From contig NZ_JAPUDY010000031.1 of the NCBI RefSeq assembly GCF_027492855.1, forward strand, positions 35,959 to 99,958: a DNA stretch of 64,000 nt, in the 5' to 3' direction. Each line of letters opens with the position of its first letter. The stretch's first letter is position 1. Position numbers and translations under genes: made by a program. Shown here piece after piece: positions 27,024 through 40,300 of this stretch. The stretch comes from Acidovorax sp. (lineage in GTDB: Bacteria > Pseudomonadota > Gammaproteobacteria > Burkholderiales > Burkholderiaceae_C). The notes under the pieces are model-generated. The model saw nothing but the letters and a program-made list of their open reading frames with translations, had not been told where the DNA came from and did no database searches.

Positions 27024-30000
27024 ATGAATTTTTTTCAACGTGCCCTGGTGTTGTCTTCTGGGGTTTTGGTGTCTCTGGGCGCGCAGGCATTGCAGATCAC
27101 CAGTTTCTCGCCCCAGGGCGAAGTGGCGCGTGTGCGCCAGGTGGTGGCCAAGTTTGATACGGCGGCGGTCAATTTTGGCGACCCGAAAGCGCCCGCACCC
27201 ATCAGCCTGAGTTGCAGCGATGCCAACGCCACCAAGGGCACGGCCCGCTGGACGGGCGAGCGCGAATGGGTGTTCGACTTCGAGCGCGACCTGCCGCCTG
27301 GCGTGCGCTGCACCGCCACCGTCAAGCCTGGTTTCAAATCGGCCGCTGGCGCAGAACTGACGGGCGCAAAAAGCTATCAATTCAATAGCGGTGGCCCGTT
27401 CGTGCAGACCATCCGCCCCAATACCTACCAGCAGATCGACGAAGAGCAGTTCTTCGTGCTGCAGTTCAACGGACCAGCCACCACGGCCAGCGTGCAGGCC
27501 AACGTGTGGTGTGCGGCCAAGGGCGTGGGCGAGCTCATTCCGGTGCGCATGATCGAGGGCGCGCAGCGTGCCGAGATTTTGAAGACCCTGGGCTTGGAAA
27601 AAAGCGCGGCGCAGGAGCCGCTGCAGTACGCCACGCTGGCCTGCAACCGGCGGCTTACCTCGGGCTCGCGCATGCAGGTGGTGTTTGGCAAGGGCGTGGC
27701 CACACCGAGCGGCGTGCCCAATGCGGTAGAAAAGCGCTTTGAGTTCAAGGTGCGCGAGGCGTTTGCGGCCGAGTTCTCTTGCGAGCGTGAAAACGCCCAG
27801 GCCGCCTGCCTGCCCATTCGCCCCCTCACGTTGTCCTTCAATGCCCCGGTGCCGCGCAAGCTGGCGGCGGCGATCCGCCTGAAGTCCGGCAAGGAAACAC
27901 TCAAGCCCCAGATCGAGGGCGACAGTGAAGGCCCGCAGGCCGATGCGCTGGTCAATGGCGTGCAGTTCGCCGCGCCGCTGCCCGAAGACACCGCCTTCAC
28001 GCTGGAGCTGCCCAAGGATTTCAAGGATGCCTCGGGCCGCACGCTGCGCAATGCCGACAGCTTCCCGCTCAAGGTCGCCACGGGTGGCATGCCGCCGCTG
28101 GCCAAGTTCGCGTCGTCGTCGTTTGGTGTCGTCGAGCGTTTTGCCGAAGGCCCTGCATCAGACAACCCGCCCGCGCTGCTGCCGGTGACGCTGCGCAACG
28201 TGGAAGCTGCCTTGCGCGTGCAGGGCCTGCAGCCCGGTACACCAGGGGCCGCCACCGCTGCGGCCCCGGCGGGCAAGGTGAGCACCCTGAAGCCCCGCAC
28301 TGACGCCGAGATCATCGCGTGGTTCCACAAGGTCAAGAGCTACGACAGTTACGCCATCCGGCGTGAACAGGCGCGCCAGGATGTGACCGGCCCGCTGCCC
28401 AAGGTGCTGGACAACGAACGCGACTACGTGCAGACGCGCATGCTGTCGCTGCTGGCAGGCAAGAGCGGTGTGAAGACGCTGGATCTGCCCAAACCCGCCA
28501 GCAACGACCCCCGGCCGTTCGAGGTGGTCGGCATTCCGCTGTCGCCGGGTTTCCATGTGGTGGAGATCGCGTCGCAAAAGCTCGGAGCATCGCTGCTGGA
28601 CAACCGCCATGGGGATGGCCGCACGATGTATGTGCGCACCTCGGCGCTGGTGACCAACTTGGGCGTGCACTTCAAGCTGGGCCGCGAGAACGCGATGGCC
28701 TGGGTTACCACGCTCGACAAGGGCCAGCCCGTGCAGGGCGCCACGGTGCGCGTGTCCGACTGCCGAGGCAACGAGGTGGCCAACGCCACGACCGATGTGC
28801 AAGGCCTGGCCCGCATCGAAGGCCTGTCGTCCGACCCCGTGCGCTGTGGCAGCGGTTATGACGAGGGCGATGGCGGCCGGGGCTACTTCGTGAGCGCACG
28901 CCAGAAGGGTGCTGACGGCGTGGAGGACATGGCTTTCACCTGGAGCGACTGGCAGCGTGGCATCGAGTCCTGGCGCTTCAACGTGCCCACCAGCAGCCAG
29001 CCCGAGCCTGATGAACGCGCTCACACCATCTTCGACCGCACCCTGTTCCGCGCGGGCGAGACGGTGTCGATGAAACATGTGCTGCGCACCGAAACCCGCC
29101 AGGGCTTCGGGCTGCCCGAGGAGCAGCCCGAGACCCTGGTCATCACCCATGTGGGCAGCGGCCAGCAGTTCAAGCAACCGCTGGCCTGGCGCCGAACCGC
29201 TGGCGGCGGCCTGAGCGCGCAAAGCAGCTTTGCCGTGCCGCCTGCCGCCAAACTGGGCGTGTACCAGGTGGAGTTGCGCAGCGACGCGGATCGCCACCGC
29301 CGCAGCTTCAACTCGGGTGAGTTTCGGGTGGAGGAATTCCGCCTGCCGGTGCTGGAGGGCCGCATCACGCCCGCCGACAAGAAGGCCCTGGTGCGCGTGC
29401 GCTCGGTGCCCACCGACGTGCAGATCAATTACGTGGCCGGTGGCGGTGCGGCCAACCTGCCGGTGCGTGTGTCGGCCATGGTGCGCGGCAAATATCTGCA
29501 GTACAGCGACTACGAGGCTTTCAGCTTCAGCCCGCCCCGCAAGCGCGAGCAGTCAAATGCCAGCAGCGACGACGAGGAGGCCACCGCCAGCCAGGATGCG
29601 CGTGTGATTGCCGACAAGCTGCCGCTTACGCTCAACAAGGACGGCGCGGGCAAGCTCACCATCGACAACGTGCCCCAGTCGCGCCAGCCGCAAGAGATGG
29701 TGATGGAAGCCACCTACGCCGACCCCAATGGCGAGGTGCAGACCATCCGCAGCACCCAGACGCTGTGGCCCGCCGGTGTGGTGGCGGGTGTCAAGACCGA
29801 GGGCTGGGTCTCGGCCCGCCAGAAGATCCGTTTTACGGCGCTGGCGCTGCAGCATGACGGCAAGCCCGCCGCCAACACCGCCCTGCAGGTGCAGGCGGTG
29901 GCCCGCATCACCACCACCACGCGCAAACGCATGGTGGGCGGCTTCTACAGCTACGACAACCAGACCACCACCAAGGACCTGGGCACGGTGTGCACCGGCA

Positions 30001-33000
30001 AGAGCGATGCGCGCGGCCTGCTGCTGTGCGAATCCAAGCTCGACGAACCCGGCGAGGTGGAACTGGTGGTGACGGCCACCGACAAGGATGGCAACACCAG
30101 CGTGGCCGCGTCGTCGGTGTGGGTCACGCGCCAGGGAGAGCTGTGGTTTGGCGGCGAGGACCATGACCGCATCGACCTGTTGCCGGAAAAGAAGAGCTAC
30201 CAGAGCGGCGAGATCGCCAAGTTCCAGGTGCGCATGCCGTTCCGCTTCGCCACCGCGCTGGTGGCGGTGGAGCGCGAGGGCATCATCGACACGCAGGTGG
30301 TGCAGCTCAACGGGCAAGACCCGACCGTGAGCCTCAAGGTGCAACCCGACTGGGGCCCCAACGTGTATGTGAGCGTGTTGGCCCTGCGCGGCCGTCTGCG
30401 CGAGGTGCCCTGGTACAGCTTCTTCACCTGGGGCTTCAAAGCGCCGCGCGAGTGGTGGACGTCGTTCTGGTACGAGGGCAAGGAATACCAGGCGCCCACG
30501 GCGCTGGTGGACCTCTCCAAGCCCGCGTTCCGCCTGGGCCTGGCGGAGATCCGTGTGGGCACGCAGGCCCACCAGATCGACGTGAAGGTCGCGGCCGACA
30601 AGGACAGCTACCCCGTGCGCGGCAAGGCGCAGGTCACCATCACGGCCACGCTGCCGGGCGGCAAGCCCGCCGCCAACGCCGAGGTGGCCGTGGCCGCCGT
30701 GGACCAGGCGCTGCTGGAGCTGATGCCCAACAACAGCTGGAACCTGCTCGATGCCATGCTCCAGCGCCGCAGTTGGGGCGTGGAGACCTCCACCGCGCAG
30801 ATGGAGATCATCGGTCGACGCCACTATGGCAAAAAGGCCGTGCCCGCGGGTGGCGGTGGTGGCCGCGCGCAGACGCGCGAGCTGCTCGACACGCTGCTGC
30901 TGTGGCAGCCCGCTGTTCAGCTCGACGCCAATGGCCAGGCCAAGGTCACGGTGCCGCTCAACGATGCGCTGACCACCTTCAAGATCGTGGCCGTGGCCGA
31001 TGCGTCCACCGGCTTGTTCGGCACCGGCAGTACCAGCATCCGCGCCACGCAAGACCTGCAGATCATCAGCGGCCTGCCGCCGCTGGTGCGCGAGGACGAC
31101 CAGTTCCGCGCGCAGCTCACGCTGCGCAACACCACCAAGGCGGCCATGAAGGTCGAGGTGGCGCCGCGCGCCACGCTGCTCGATTTGAAGCCGCAGACCG
31201 TGGACATTCCAGCCGGTGAATCGCGCGAGGTGGCCTGGAGCGTCACCGCCCCGGCGCAACTGGCGCAGACCCGCGCCGAAGCCATCCTGTGGGAGATCGA
31301 GGCGAAGGACACCGTCAGCGGCGCGCGCGATGCGCTCAAGGCGCGCCAGCGCATCATTCCGGCCGTGCCGCTCACGGTGCAGCAGGCCACGCTGGTGCAG
31401 GTGGACGGCAGCTTCAACCTGGACGTGAACCCGCCCGCCGACGCACTGCCCGGGCGGGGTGGCCTCAAGCTGGCGCTGCAGCCCAAGCTGGCCGAAGGCC
31501 TGCCCGGCGTGCGCGACTGGTGGGCGCGCTACCCGTTCATCTGCCTGGAGCAAAAGACCAGCAAGGCCGTGGGCCTGCGCGACGGCGCCCTGTGGCAGAC
31601 CGTGGTGGCGCAGTTGCCCACCTACCTCGACAGCGACGGCCTGGCCAACTACTTTCCGCCGCGCGATGGCGATGTCAACCGGGGCAGCGACACGCTCACT
31701 GCCTACCTGCTGGCCGCCACGCACGAGGCCGCCAGCATCAACCCCGCGTTTGCATTGCCCGATGACGTGCGTGCCCCCATGGAGCGTGGTTTGATCGCCT
31801 TCGTCGAAGGCCGCATCGAGCGCAGCTTCTGGAGCCCGCGCAAGGACCTGGACATGCGCAAGGTGGCCGCGCTGGAGGCGCTGTCGCGCTACGGCAAGGC
31901 GCAGGGCCGCATGGTCAGCAGCATCACCATCGCGCCCAACCAGTGGCCCACGCACACGGTGATCGACTGGGTCAATATCCTCAAGCGCGTTGCCAGCGTG
32001 CCCGAGCGCGACAAGCGCCTGGCCGAGGCCATGCAGATCCTGCGCGCGCGCCTGTCGTTCCAGGGCACCAAGCTCCTGTTCAGCACCGAGCAGGACGACT
32101 ACTGGTGGTGGCTGATGCAAAACGGCGATGTGAACACCGCGCGCCTGATGCTGGCCGTGATGGACGACCCCACCTGGAAGGACGACATGGGCCGCCTGGC
32201 CAACGGCTTCATCAGCCGCCAGCAGGCGGGCGCCTGGCACACCACCACGGCCAACCTGTGGGGCGGGCTGGCGCTGGAGAAGTTCAGCGCCAAGTTCGAG
32301 GCCACGCCCGTGTCCGGCACCACCAAAGCCGCCATGGGTGGCAACAACGCCAGCGTGGACTGGAGCCGGGTCGAGCGCGTGACCACGAGCGACGCGACCG
32401 GTGCCGCGCACCAGACCACCTGGTTCGGCGCGCCCGCATCACCGGGCAACCTCAAGAACAACGGCATGTTTCTGCCCTGGAGCAAGGCCGGTGGCAAGGA
32501 GGCCCTGGCGGTGACGCACCAAGGCCCTGGCAAGCCCTGGCTCACGCTGCAGTCGGTGGCTGCCATTGCGCTCAAGGCGCCGTTTGCGGCGGGTTACACC
32601 ATCACCAAAACGGTGACGCCCGTGGAGCAGGCCAACAAGACGCTGCCGCCCGGCCAGTACACACGCGGCGACGTGCTGCGCGTGACGCTGGAGGTGAACG
32701 CCAGCACCGACATGACCTGGGTGGCCATCACCGACCCGATTCCGGGCGGCGCCACCATCCTGGGCAGCGGCCTGGGCCGCGATTCGGCCATTGCCACGCA
32801 GGGCGAAAAACGCAGCGGCGCGGGCTGGCCTGCGTTCGAGGAGCGCAGTTTCGAGTCCTTCCGCAGCTACTACGAATACCTGCCCAAGGGCACGGTGAAG
32901 ATGGAGTACACCGTGCGCCTGAACAACGTGGGTGACTTCGCTTTGCCCCCGAGCCGGGTGGAGGCGATGTACGCGCCCGAAATGTTTGGCGAGGTGCCCA

Positions 33001-33032
33001 ACGCGCGGGTCAAGGTGGGGCCAGGGCAGTGA
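27024..33032 (+). CDS. bacterial alpha-2-macroglobulin family protein with thioester
   Basis: This 2002-residue exported protein has a signal peptide (MNFFQRALVLSSGVLVSLGAQA) and no lipobox Cys, unlike lipoprotein YfhM of E. coli. MG-type beta domains are followed by the bait/CUB region and the thioester domain, where C1507-L-E-Q1510 in RYPFICLEQKTSK is the intact CxEQ thioester. Such proteins trap proteases in the periplasm and are usually paired with PBP1C. Here pbpC follows after one intervening transporter gene. GGAGG precedes the start. A GCTATCAATTCAATAGC half-repeat lies in frame at residues 117-122. Long antisense ORFs across it are codon-bias shadows. Confidence 0.9.
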   Translation: MNFFQRALVLSSGVLVSLGAQALQITSFSPQGEVARVRQVVAKFDTAAVNFGDPKAPAPISLSCSDANATKGTARWTGEREWVFDFERDLPPGVRCTATVKPGFKSAAGAELTGAKSYQFNSGGPFVQTIRPNTYQQIDEEQFFVLQFNGPATTASVQANVWCAAKGVGELIPVRMIEGAQRAEILKTLGLEKSAAQEPLQYATLACNRRLTSGSRMQVVFGKGVATPSGVPNAVEKRFEFKVREAFAAEFSCERENAQAACLPIRPLTLSFNAPVPRKLAAAIRLKSGKETLKPQIEGDSEGPQADALVNGVQFAAPLPEDTAFTLELPKDFKDASGRTLRNADSFPLKVATGGMPPLAKFASSSFGVVERFAEGPASDNPPALLPVTLRNVEAALRVQGLQPGTPGAATAAAPAGKVSTLKPRTDAEIIAWFHKVKSYDSYAIRREQARQDVTGPLPKVLDNERDYVQTRMLSLLAGKSGVKTLDLPKPASNDPRPFEVVGIPLSPGFHVVEIASQKLGASLLDNRHGDGRTMYVRTSALVTNLGVHFKLGRENAMAWVTTLDKGQPVQGATVRVSDCRGNEVANATTDVQGLARIEGLSSDPVRCGSGYDEGDGGRGYFVSARQKGADGVEDMAFTWSDWQRGIESWRFNVPTSSQPEPDERAHTIFDRTLFRAGETVSMKHVLRTETRQGFGLPEEQPETLVITHVGSGQQFKQPLAWRRTAGGGLSAQSSFAVPPAAKLGVYQVELRSDADRHRRSFNSGEFRVEEFRLPVLEGRITPADKKALVRVRSVPTDVQINYVAGGGAANLPVRVSAMVRGKYLQYSDYEAFSFSPPRKREQSNASSDDEEATASQDARVIADKLPLTLNKDGAGKLTIDNVPQSRQPQEMVMEATYADPNGEVQTIRSTQTLWPAGVVAGVKTEGWVSARQKIRFTALALQHDGKPAANTALQVQAVARITTTTRKRMVGGFYSYDNQTTTKDLGTVCTGKSDARGLLLCESKLDEPGEVELVVTATDKDGNTSVAASSVWVTRQGELWFGGEDHDRIDLLPEKKSYQSGEIAKFQVRMPFRFATALVAVEREGIIDTQVVQLNGQDPTVSLKVQPDWGPNVYVSVLALRGRLREVPWYSFFTWGFKAPREWWTSFWYEGKEYQAPTALVDLSKPAFRLGLAEIRVGTQAHQIDVKVAADKDSYPVRGKAQVTITATLPGGKPAANAEVAVAAVDQALLELMPNNSWNLLDAMLQRRSWGVETSTAQMEIIGRRHYGKKAVPAGGGGGRAQTRELLDTLLLWQPAVQLDANGQAKVTVPLNDALTTFKIVAVADASTGLFGTGSTSIRATQDLQIISGLPPLVREDDQFRAQLTLRNTTKAAMKVEVAPRATLLDLKPQTVDIPAGESREVAWSVTAPAQLAQTRAEAILWEIEAKDTVSGARDALKARQRIIPAVPLTVQQATLVQVDGSFNLDVNPPADALPGRGGLKLALQPKLAEGLPGVRDWWARYPFICLEQKTSKAVGLRDGALWQTVVAQLPTYLDSDGLANYFPPRDGDVNRGSDTLTAYLLAATHEAASINPAFALPDDVRAPMERGLIAFVEGRIERSFWSPRKDLDMRKVAALEALSRYGKAQGRMVSSITIAPNQWPTHTVIDWVNILKRVASVPERDKRLAEAMQILRARLSFQGTKLLFSTEQDDYWWWLMQNGDVNTARLMLAVMDDPTWKDDMGRLANGFISRQQAGAWHTTTANLWGGLALEKFSAKFEATPVSGTTKAAMGGNNASVDWSRVERVTTSDATGAAHQTTWFGAPASPGNLKNNGMFLPWSKAGGKEALAVTHQGPGKPWLTLQSVAAIALKAPFAAGYTITKTVTPVEQANKTLPPGQYTRGDVLRVTLEVNASTDMTWVAITDPIPGGATILGSGLGRDSAIATQGEKRSGAGWPAFEERSFESFRSYYEYLPKGTVKMEYTVRLNNVGDFALPPSRVEAMYAPEMFGEVPNARVKVGPGQ
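27373..27389 (+). repeat. half-copy of the 50-bp repeat inside the macroglobulin gene
   Basis: GCTATCAATTCAATAGC is a perfect AT-rich half of the dispersed repeat, lying in frame and encoding SYQFNS near residue 117. The GCGCTT half is not recognisable. Confidence 0.6.
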
Positions 33033-33045
33033 CGGTGTTGACTGT

Positions 33046-33090
33046 GCTATAATATGTATAGCTTGAAACAATTGCTGAATAAGCGCTGGT
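33046..33090 (+). repeat. 50-bp GCTAT/GCGCTT repeat after the macroglobulin gene
   Basis: This copy reads GCTATAATATGTATAGC, then TTGCTGAATAAGCGCTGG. It begins 14 bases past the macroglobulin stop codon. TATAAT occurs within it, so the copy could also carry a promoter for the next gene; that is speculative. Confidence 0.75.
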
Positions 33091-33269
33091 GATTGTTTTG
33101 TCAATGTATGGCCAATGCGCGGGCCATGGGGTGGCGTGTGCTGCGGGGTGCTTTTCCCCGCGCCACGTGCACGCGCCCCGCTCAGATGGCGCACCCCCTG
33201 CGGTGCCAGAATGTGTTTGTATGCCTTGCTAGGCGTGCGGGCGTGCCATCAACACAGGAGAACCGTTCC

Positions 33270-35350
33270 ATGGCTGTGAACACCCCTTCGCCGTCGGAGG
33301 CCGCGCGCCAAGCGCCCCCGCCAACTCCCACCCCAGGCGCTAGCGCGCCGCCCCCGCGCACCACGCTGGTGCCCGCCGTTGTGGTGCCCGCGCTGCTTGT
33401 GCTGGGCGCCCTGCTCGTGTTTTGCGGGTTCTTCCCGCAGAGCGCCGAGCAACTGTTCTCAGGGGCGCAAAACTGGGTGGTGGGACACTTCGACTGGTTC
33501 TATACGGTCGCCGTGACGCTGTTCCTGGTGTTTCTGGTGATGATTGCCTTCAGCCGCTACGGCGACATTCGGCTGGGGCCCGACAACTCTGAGCCGGATT
33601 TCAGTTTTCTCTCGTGGACGGCCATGCTGTTTGCGGCGGGCATGGGCATCGGTCTCATGTACTTCGGCGTGGGCGAGCCCCTGCAGCACTACCTCAAGCC
33701 CCCCACCCAGATCGGCGGCACGCCCGCCGCCGCGCGCGAAGCGATGCAGGTCACGTTCTTCCATTGGGGCTTTCATGCCTGGGCCATCTACGGAACCATG
33801 GGGCTGGTGCTGGCGTACTTCGGGTTTCGCTACAACCTGCCGCTGACCTTGCGCTCGGGGCTGTACCCGCTGTTCAAGGAGCGCATCAACGGCCCCATCG
33901 GCCATGGCGTGGATGCGTTTGCGCTCGTCGGCACCATCGCTGGCATTGCTACTACGCTGGGCTATGGCGCCATGCAACTGGCGGCGGGCCTGCACACGCT
34001 GACGGGCTGGGACACCTCCACCTCGGCGTTCCGCATTGTCGTCATCGTGGTGGTGGTGGGGCTGGCCGGGATCTCGGCGGTGTCGGGGCTGGACAAAGGC
34101 GTGCGCCGCCTGAGCGAGTTCAATCTCACGCTGTCCTTCATCCTGCTGGGCTTCGTGATGATCGCGGGGCCCACGGTGTTCCTGTTCCAGGCGCTGAGCG
34201 AGAACATCGGCAGCTACCTGGCGGGCCTGGCCGACATGTCGTTGCGCACCTTCGCCTACGAGCCCCCGCGTGAGGACGGCTGGTTTGGCGGCTGGACCAT
34301 CCTGTACTGGGCGTGGTGGATCTCCTGGTCACCCTTCGTGGGCATGTTCATCGCGCGCATCTCGCGCGGGCGCACCATCCGCCAGTTCGTGGTGGGCGTG
34401 CTGCTGGTGCCTACGGCGTTCAACCTGATCTGGATGACGGCCTTTGGTAACGGTGCGATCTGGATCGACACCCATGTGGCCCAGGGCGCGCTGGCGCAGA
34501 CGGTGGGCAATGTGGATGCGCTGCTGTTCCGCTTCTTTGAATACCTGCCCCTCACCTCGGCCGTGTCGTGGCTGGCCATCGTGCTGATTTCGGTGTTCTT
34601 CATCACCTCGGCCGACTCGGGGGCCTTTGTGGTCGATGCGATTGCCTCGCGCGGCAACGCCCGCTCGCCCGTGTGGCAGCGCCTGTTCTGGGCCGCCATG
34701 CTGGGCGTGACGGCGGCGGTGCTGCTGCTGGCGGGTGGCCTCAAGGCGCTGCAGGCGATGACGCTGGTGGCGGCCCTGCCGGTCACCGCGATCATGCTGG
34801 CCCTGTGCTATGGGCTGTGGCGCGGGTTGATTGCCGACGTGGCGCATTCTTCGCAAGACCTGGCGCCTGCCACCAATTTCTGGAGCGGCCAGCACTGGCG
34901 CCGCCGCCTGGAGCAGATCGTGCATCAGCCCACGCACGACGACGTGCTGGGCTTCCTGCGTGCCACGGTGCTGCCCGCCATGCGCGACGTGGCCGGTGAG
35001 CTGCGCGAGCGCGGCCTCGACGTGGAGGTGCATGACGAGACTGCGCAGGACGGCAGCGTGCGGCTTCGTATCCCCGACCCCGCCATGCGCGACTTCGTCT
35101 ATGGCGTCAAGGCCGTCCACCGGGCCGTGCCGGTGTTCATCGTGAGCGAGGCCTCGCGCGACGTGGAGCGCAGCCAGGTCACCGAGCCCATCACCTTCTT
35201 CGCGGACGGCCGCCAGGGCTACGACATCCAGTATCTGCGCCCCGAAGAAATCATCGTGGACATCCTGCGCCACTACGAGCGCTACCTTTCGCTCACGGCC
35301 GACCGCCGCACCGAGCTGCTCAACCGCGCTCCCAGCCACCCTTCACCCAC

Positions 35351-35354
<4 letters not shown>
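33270..35354 (+). CDS. BCCT-family betaine/choline/carnitine transporter with long C-terminal domain
   Basis: This 694-residue protein has AGGAG ten bases upstream of the chosen ATG. After a Pro-rich cytoplasmic head it has about twelve membrane segments. The family signatures are present: GMGIGLMYFGVGEPLQHY and GWTILYWAWWISWSPFVGMFIARISRGRT (the Trp-rich substrate and coupling region). Residues 510-694 form a cytoplasmic C-terminal domain resembling that of BetT-type carriers, where it senses osmotic stress (family knowledge). It takes up compatible solutes or their precursors. The stop overlaps the GTG start of pbpC, so the two are coupled. Confidence 0.88.
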
Positions 35355-37669
<2,315 letters not shown>

Positions 37670-37753
37670 TAGGGATCAAGCCAGGGATTGAAGGGTATTT
37701 TGCCTACATGGACGCCTTTAGCGGGTCGCCTAGAATGGTTACAAATCATTTCT

Positions 37754-40036
37754 ATGCCGCTTTTGCGCCAGTTTTTCTCCCATCGCCTGATCTGGCTCGC
37801 TGTATTGGTCTCCCTGGGGATCGGTGCGCTGTTTGCGCGCACGATCTGGACGATCCGCAATGACCAATGGAACTACGCGGCACAGACCAACAAAAACCTG
37901 GTTCAGACCCTGGAGCAAGGGTTGGGCTGGGCGCTGGGTTCGTTTGACAAATCGCTGGAGGGTGCGGTCAGCGAGGTGAGCCGCCCCGAGGTGTGGGCCT
38001 TGCCGCCTGAACTGCGGGCCCGCGTGGTGTTCGACGACTCGCTGCACGCGCGCGGCGCGGGCAGCGTTGTGGTGCTGGACGCCAAGGGCAACATCGTTCT
38101 TGATTCAAGCTCCATCGTGCCGCGCAAGGCCAGCCTCTCTGACAGGGACTACTTCGTGGCGTTCCAGACGGGCGGGCACAAGGGCCTGTTCATTGGCAAG
38201 CCCGTGCCTTCGCGCATCACGGGCCTGAACATTCTGCCCATGTCACGCGCGTACTACCACGCAGACGGCAGCTTCGCCGGGGTCGTGGTGGGGGCGATTC
38301 ACCTGAGCTATTTCAACGAGCTGTTTGGCTCGCTGGACATGGGCGCCGACAGCGGCGTGAATCTGCTTCGCAGCGACGGCACCATCATTTCGCGCTTTCC
38401 CTACGGGGATGCGGATGTGGGGAAGTCCATCGCCGAATCGCCCAACCTCGCGCGATTCCAGGGGGGCACCGATGGCTTGTTCGTGGGCAAGGGGGTGATC
38501 GACGGGGTGGAACGCCTCTACGCCTTTCGCCAGGTGGGCCAATACCCGCTGATCATCAACGTGGCCCAGTCCACCCGTACCATTTTGGCCCAGTGGTATG
38601 GCAGTGCGGTGCTGCTGGGCGGTTTTGCGCTGCTGCTGATGGCCGCCTGCCTGGGCCTGGCCGCGCTGTTCGTGCGTGAACTGGCCCTGCGCCAGAAGGT
38701 GGCCGCCCAGTTGCGTGAGGCCGAACACGACGTGCGCACCATCCTCAACAACATGCCGTCGATGATTGCCTACTGGGACGCCCAGTTGCTCAACCGGTTT
38801 GCCAACAACGCCCATTTCGACTGGTTCGGCCTTGCGCCCGAGCAACTGCGCGGCATGCACTTCAGCGAACTGGTGGGGCCCGAGCGGTATGCGCTGAACA
38901 AACCCTTTCTGGAGCGCGCGCTGCGGGGCGAGTCCCAGCTCTTCGAGAGTACCTTGCTGAACGCACATGGTGTCCGGCACCACATCATCGTCTCGTATGT
39001 GCCCGACACCGAAAGCGGCGCCGTGCGCGGCATTTTTATGCAGGCCACCGACATCACCGACCGCAAGCGCATGGAGGACGAGCTCTTCGACGAAAAGGAG
39101 CGCGTGCGCCTCACGCTGCAGTCGATCGGTGACGCCGTGGTTTGCGCGGACGCAGGGGGCCTCGTCACCTATCTGAACCCGGCGGCCGAGCGCCTGACGG
39201 GCTGGCAGGCGTTCGATGCGGCAGGGCACAACGTGGACGAGGTGGTCAGCCTGCGCAGCCCGGACAACGATGCGCTGCTGCCCAGCTCTCTGCGTGCGGC
39301 CATCGGGCGGGGCGCTGCCCTGGATGCCGTGCTCGGCGTTGTGGTGCACCGCGGCAGCGGCCAGCGGTTCCAGGTGGAGGAAACCGCCAGCCCCATCACC
39401 GACCGACATGGCTCCGTCAACGGTGCGGTCGCCGTGCTGCGCGATGTGACCGAAGCCATGGCCATGACCGAACGCATGGCGCACCTGGCGCAATACGACG
39501 CGCTGACCGACCTGCCCAACCGCGTGCTGCTGCACGACCGCGCGCAACTGGCCATCGCACAGGCCCGGCGCGACGGCAAATCGCTGGCCGTGATGTACCT
39601 GGACCTGGACGGATTCAAGGAAGTCAACGACCGCCTGGGCCATGACGTGGGCGACGTGTTGCTGGTGCAGTTTGCCCAGCGCCTGAAGGCGGCCGTGCGC
39701 GCGTCGGACACCGTGTGCCGCCAGGGCGGCGACGAGTTTGTGGTGCTGTTGCCGGGCCTGGAGGGGGCCGAGCCCGCCTGCAGCGTGGCGCGCAAGATCC
39801 TCGCGTCGTGTGATGCGCCTTTTGAGCTGGCGGGCCAGCCCTTGCGGGTGGGGCTCAGCGGCGGCATCGCGCTGTTCCCGCAGCATGGCGACACGTTTGA
39901 CGCGCTCTCGCGCCACGCCGACAGCGCCATGTACGCAGCCAAGCGCGGCGGCCGCATGCGCTTCATGCTCTACCAGGGGCCAGATACCGAACCCGAGGCC
40001 GTGCTGGCCGACCCGGTCGTGGACGCCGCCGGGTAG
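37754..40036 (+). CDS. CACHE-PAS-PAS-GGDEF diguanylate cyclase
   Basis: The 760-residue protein has two membrane segments (about residues 11-30 and 280-300) enclosing a periplasmic dCACHE sensor (WALPPELRARVVF, DRDYFVAFQ, GAIHLSYFNELF). Two PAS domains (about 325-440 and 450-570) and a GGDEF domain follow. The active site is CRQGGDEFVVLLPG, and the inhibitory I-site RASD stands at the canonical distance before it, so product-inhibited cyclic di-GMP synthesis is expected. The ATG at 37754 is preferred over an in-frame TTG at 37688; neither has a strong ribosome binding site. No EAL domain is present. It is a lone gene 84 bases after pbpC. Confidence 0.86.
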   Translation: MPLLRQFFSHRLIWLAVLVSLGIGALFARTIWTIRNDQWNYAAQTNKNLVQTLEQGLGWALGSFDKSLEGAVSEVSRPEVWALPPELRARVVFDDSLHARGAGSVVVLDAKGNIVLDSSSIVPRKASLSDRDYFVAFQTGGHKGLFIGKPVPSRITGLNILPMSRAYYHADGSFAGVVVGAIHLSYFNELFGSLDMGADSGVNLLRSDGTIISRFPYGDADVGKSIAESPNLARFQGGTDGLFVGKGVIDGVERLYAFRQVGQYPLIINVAQSTRTILAQWYGSAVLLGGFALLLMAACLGLAALFVRELALRQKVAAQLREAEHDVRTILNNMPSMIAYWDAQLLNRFANNAHFDWFGLAPEQLRGMHFSELVGPERYALNKPFLERALRGESQLFESTLLNAHGVRHHIIVSYVPDTESGAVRGIFMQATDITDRKRMEDELFDEKERVRLTLQSIGDAVVCADAGGLVTYLNPAAERLTGWQAFDAAGHNVDEVVSLRSPDNDALLPSSLRAAIGRGAALDAVLGVVVHRGSGQRFQVEETASPITDRHGSVNGAVAVLRDVTEAMAMTERMAHLAQYDALTDLPNRVLLHDRAQLAIAQARRDGKSLAVMYLDLDGFKEVNDRLGHDVGDVLLVQFAQRLKAAVRASDTVCRQGGDEFVVLLPGLEGAEPACSVARKILASCDAPFELAGQPLRVGLSGGIALFPQHGDTFDALSRHADSAMYAAKRGGRMRFMLYQGPDTEPEAVLADPVVDAAG

Positions 40037-40062
40037 GCCGCGCGTGGAAGGCGGTGTTCTGG

Positions 40063-40113
40063 TTGCTTCTAAATTGATAGCTATTAGCGCTTGTGTATAA
40101 AGCGCTAGAGCCG
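40063..40113 (+). repeat. 50-bp GCTAT/GCGCTT repeat before lldD
   Basis: This copy reads GCTTCTAAATTGATAGC, then TATTAGCGCTTGTGTATAAAGCGCT, then AGAGCC. It is a full copy about 190 bases before the lldD start. Confidence 0.8.
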
Positions 40114-40300
40114 AATTTTGTTCAATGGTTTGCTGACCCGCTAGGGCGCAGAGTGGTGCTCCAGTTAGAAATTTGTTGCAATTCGGCCCCAATAATTTTG
40201 ATGGCCGTGGCACAGGCAACTGCCTAACATCCAGGGCAGTGCTTAGTGCTTTTTTGCTTGGCAACCCGCAACCCTTTTTTTCAGCTTCTGGAGCGTCCGC

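Noticed and set aside
29553-32411. 952-codon open frame antisense to the macroglobulin gene
   Set aside because: It has the same shadow pattern as other antisense frames in this high-GC window. The sense strand has clear domains and the thioester motif.
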